The notes under the pieces were generated by a model. It was not told the origin of the DNA, ran no database searches, and saw only the letters and a program-made list of their open reading frames with translations. A program made the position numbers and the translations under genes. This document shows, piece by piece, positions 14,593-14,600 of a stretch of DNA of 14,600 bases (positions are counted from its first letter, which is position 1; every line of letters starts with the position of its first letter). The stretch comes from Bacteroidales bacterium UBA6340. GTDB lineage: Bacteria > Bacteroidota > Bacteroidia > Bacteroidales > Paludibacteraceae. The stretch spans positions 1-14,600 of the forward strand of contig DJSG01000085.1 in the NCBI GenBank assembly GCA_002440265.1, in the 5' to 3' direction.

Positions 14593-14600
14593 TAGTATGT

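Overview
The window looks like chromosomal DNA of a Bacteroidales bacterium (Bacteroidetes). The supports are a transketolase, a leucyl-tRNA synthetase and a HemW that read like Bacteroidetes members of their families, absent or weak Shine-Dalgarno sequences, and an excellent Bacteroidetes-type promoter (TTTG, 20 bases, TATCTTTG) in front of hemW. I cannot name the genus. Housekeeping genes are GC-rich (one 60-base line of the transketolase, 901-960, has 41 G+C), while the inserted accessory genes are AT-rich (1501-1560 has 21 G+C). All genes supported here lie on the + strand.

Layout: (1) 1-1349, 3' two-thirds of a transketolase. (2) 1388-3137, a compact AT-rich type II restriction-modification pair that closely resembles EcoRV, with predicted target GATATC: endonuclease first, methyltransferase one base behind. 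(3) 3138-3291, a gap with an 11-base tandem repeat. (4) 3292-3996, a short-chain dehydrogenase. (5) 4013-4651, a GxxExxY-family (PD-(D/E)XK-like) gene enclosed by 33-base imperfect inverted repeats, with a second copy of the right-hand repeat. (6) 4699-7506, leuS, closed by a strong hairpin terminator at 7532-7593. (7) 7610-8753, three small AT-rich genes: a membrane-anchored protein, a two-helix membrane protein and a STAS-like protein. (8) 8920-14436, a promoter followed by a tight run of hemW, a class A penicillin-binding protein and a secreted TPR protein. (9) 14437-14600, heptamer repeats followed by a perfect 21-base-arm palindrome.

The restriction enzyme cuts unmodified GATATC DNA and the methyltransferase protects the host. 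HemW, the bifunctional peptidoglycan synthase and the TPR protein are probably co-transcribed but have no obvious shared pathway, beyond the last two both acting at or outside the cytoplasmic membrane.

The most interesting signals outside ordinary annotation are: the nuclease-like gene boxed by inverted repeats; a family of 7-base-period repeats that appears between genes and also inside the hemW reading frame, where it adds peptide; two unrelated 11-base-period repeats; and the perfect palindrome at the right edge.
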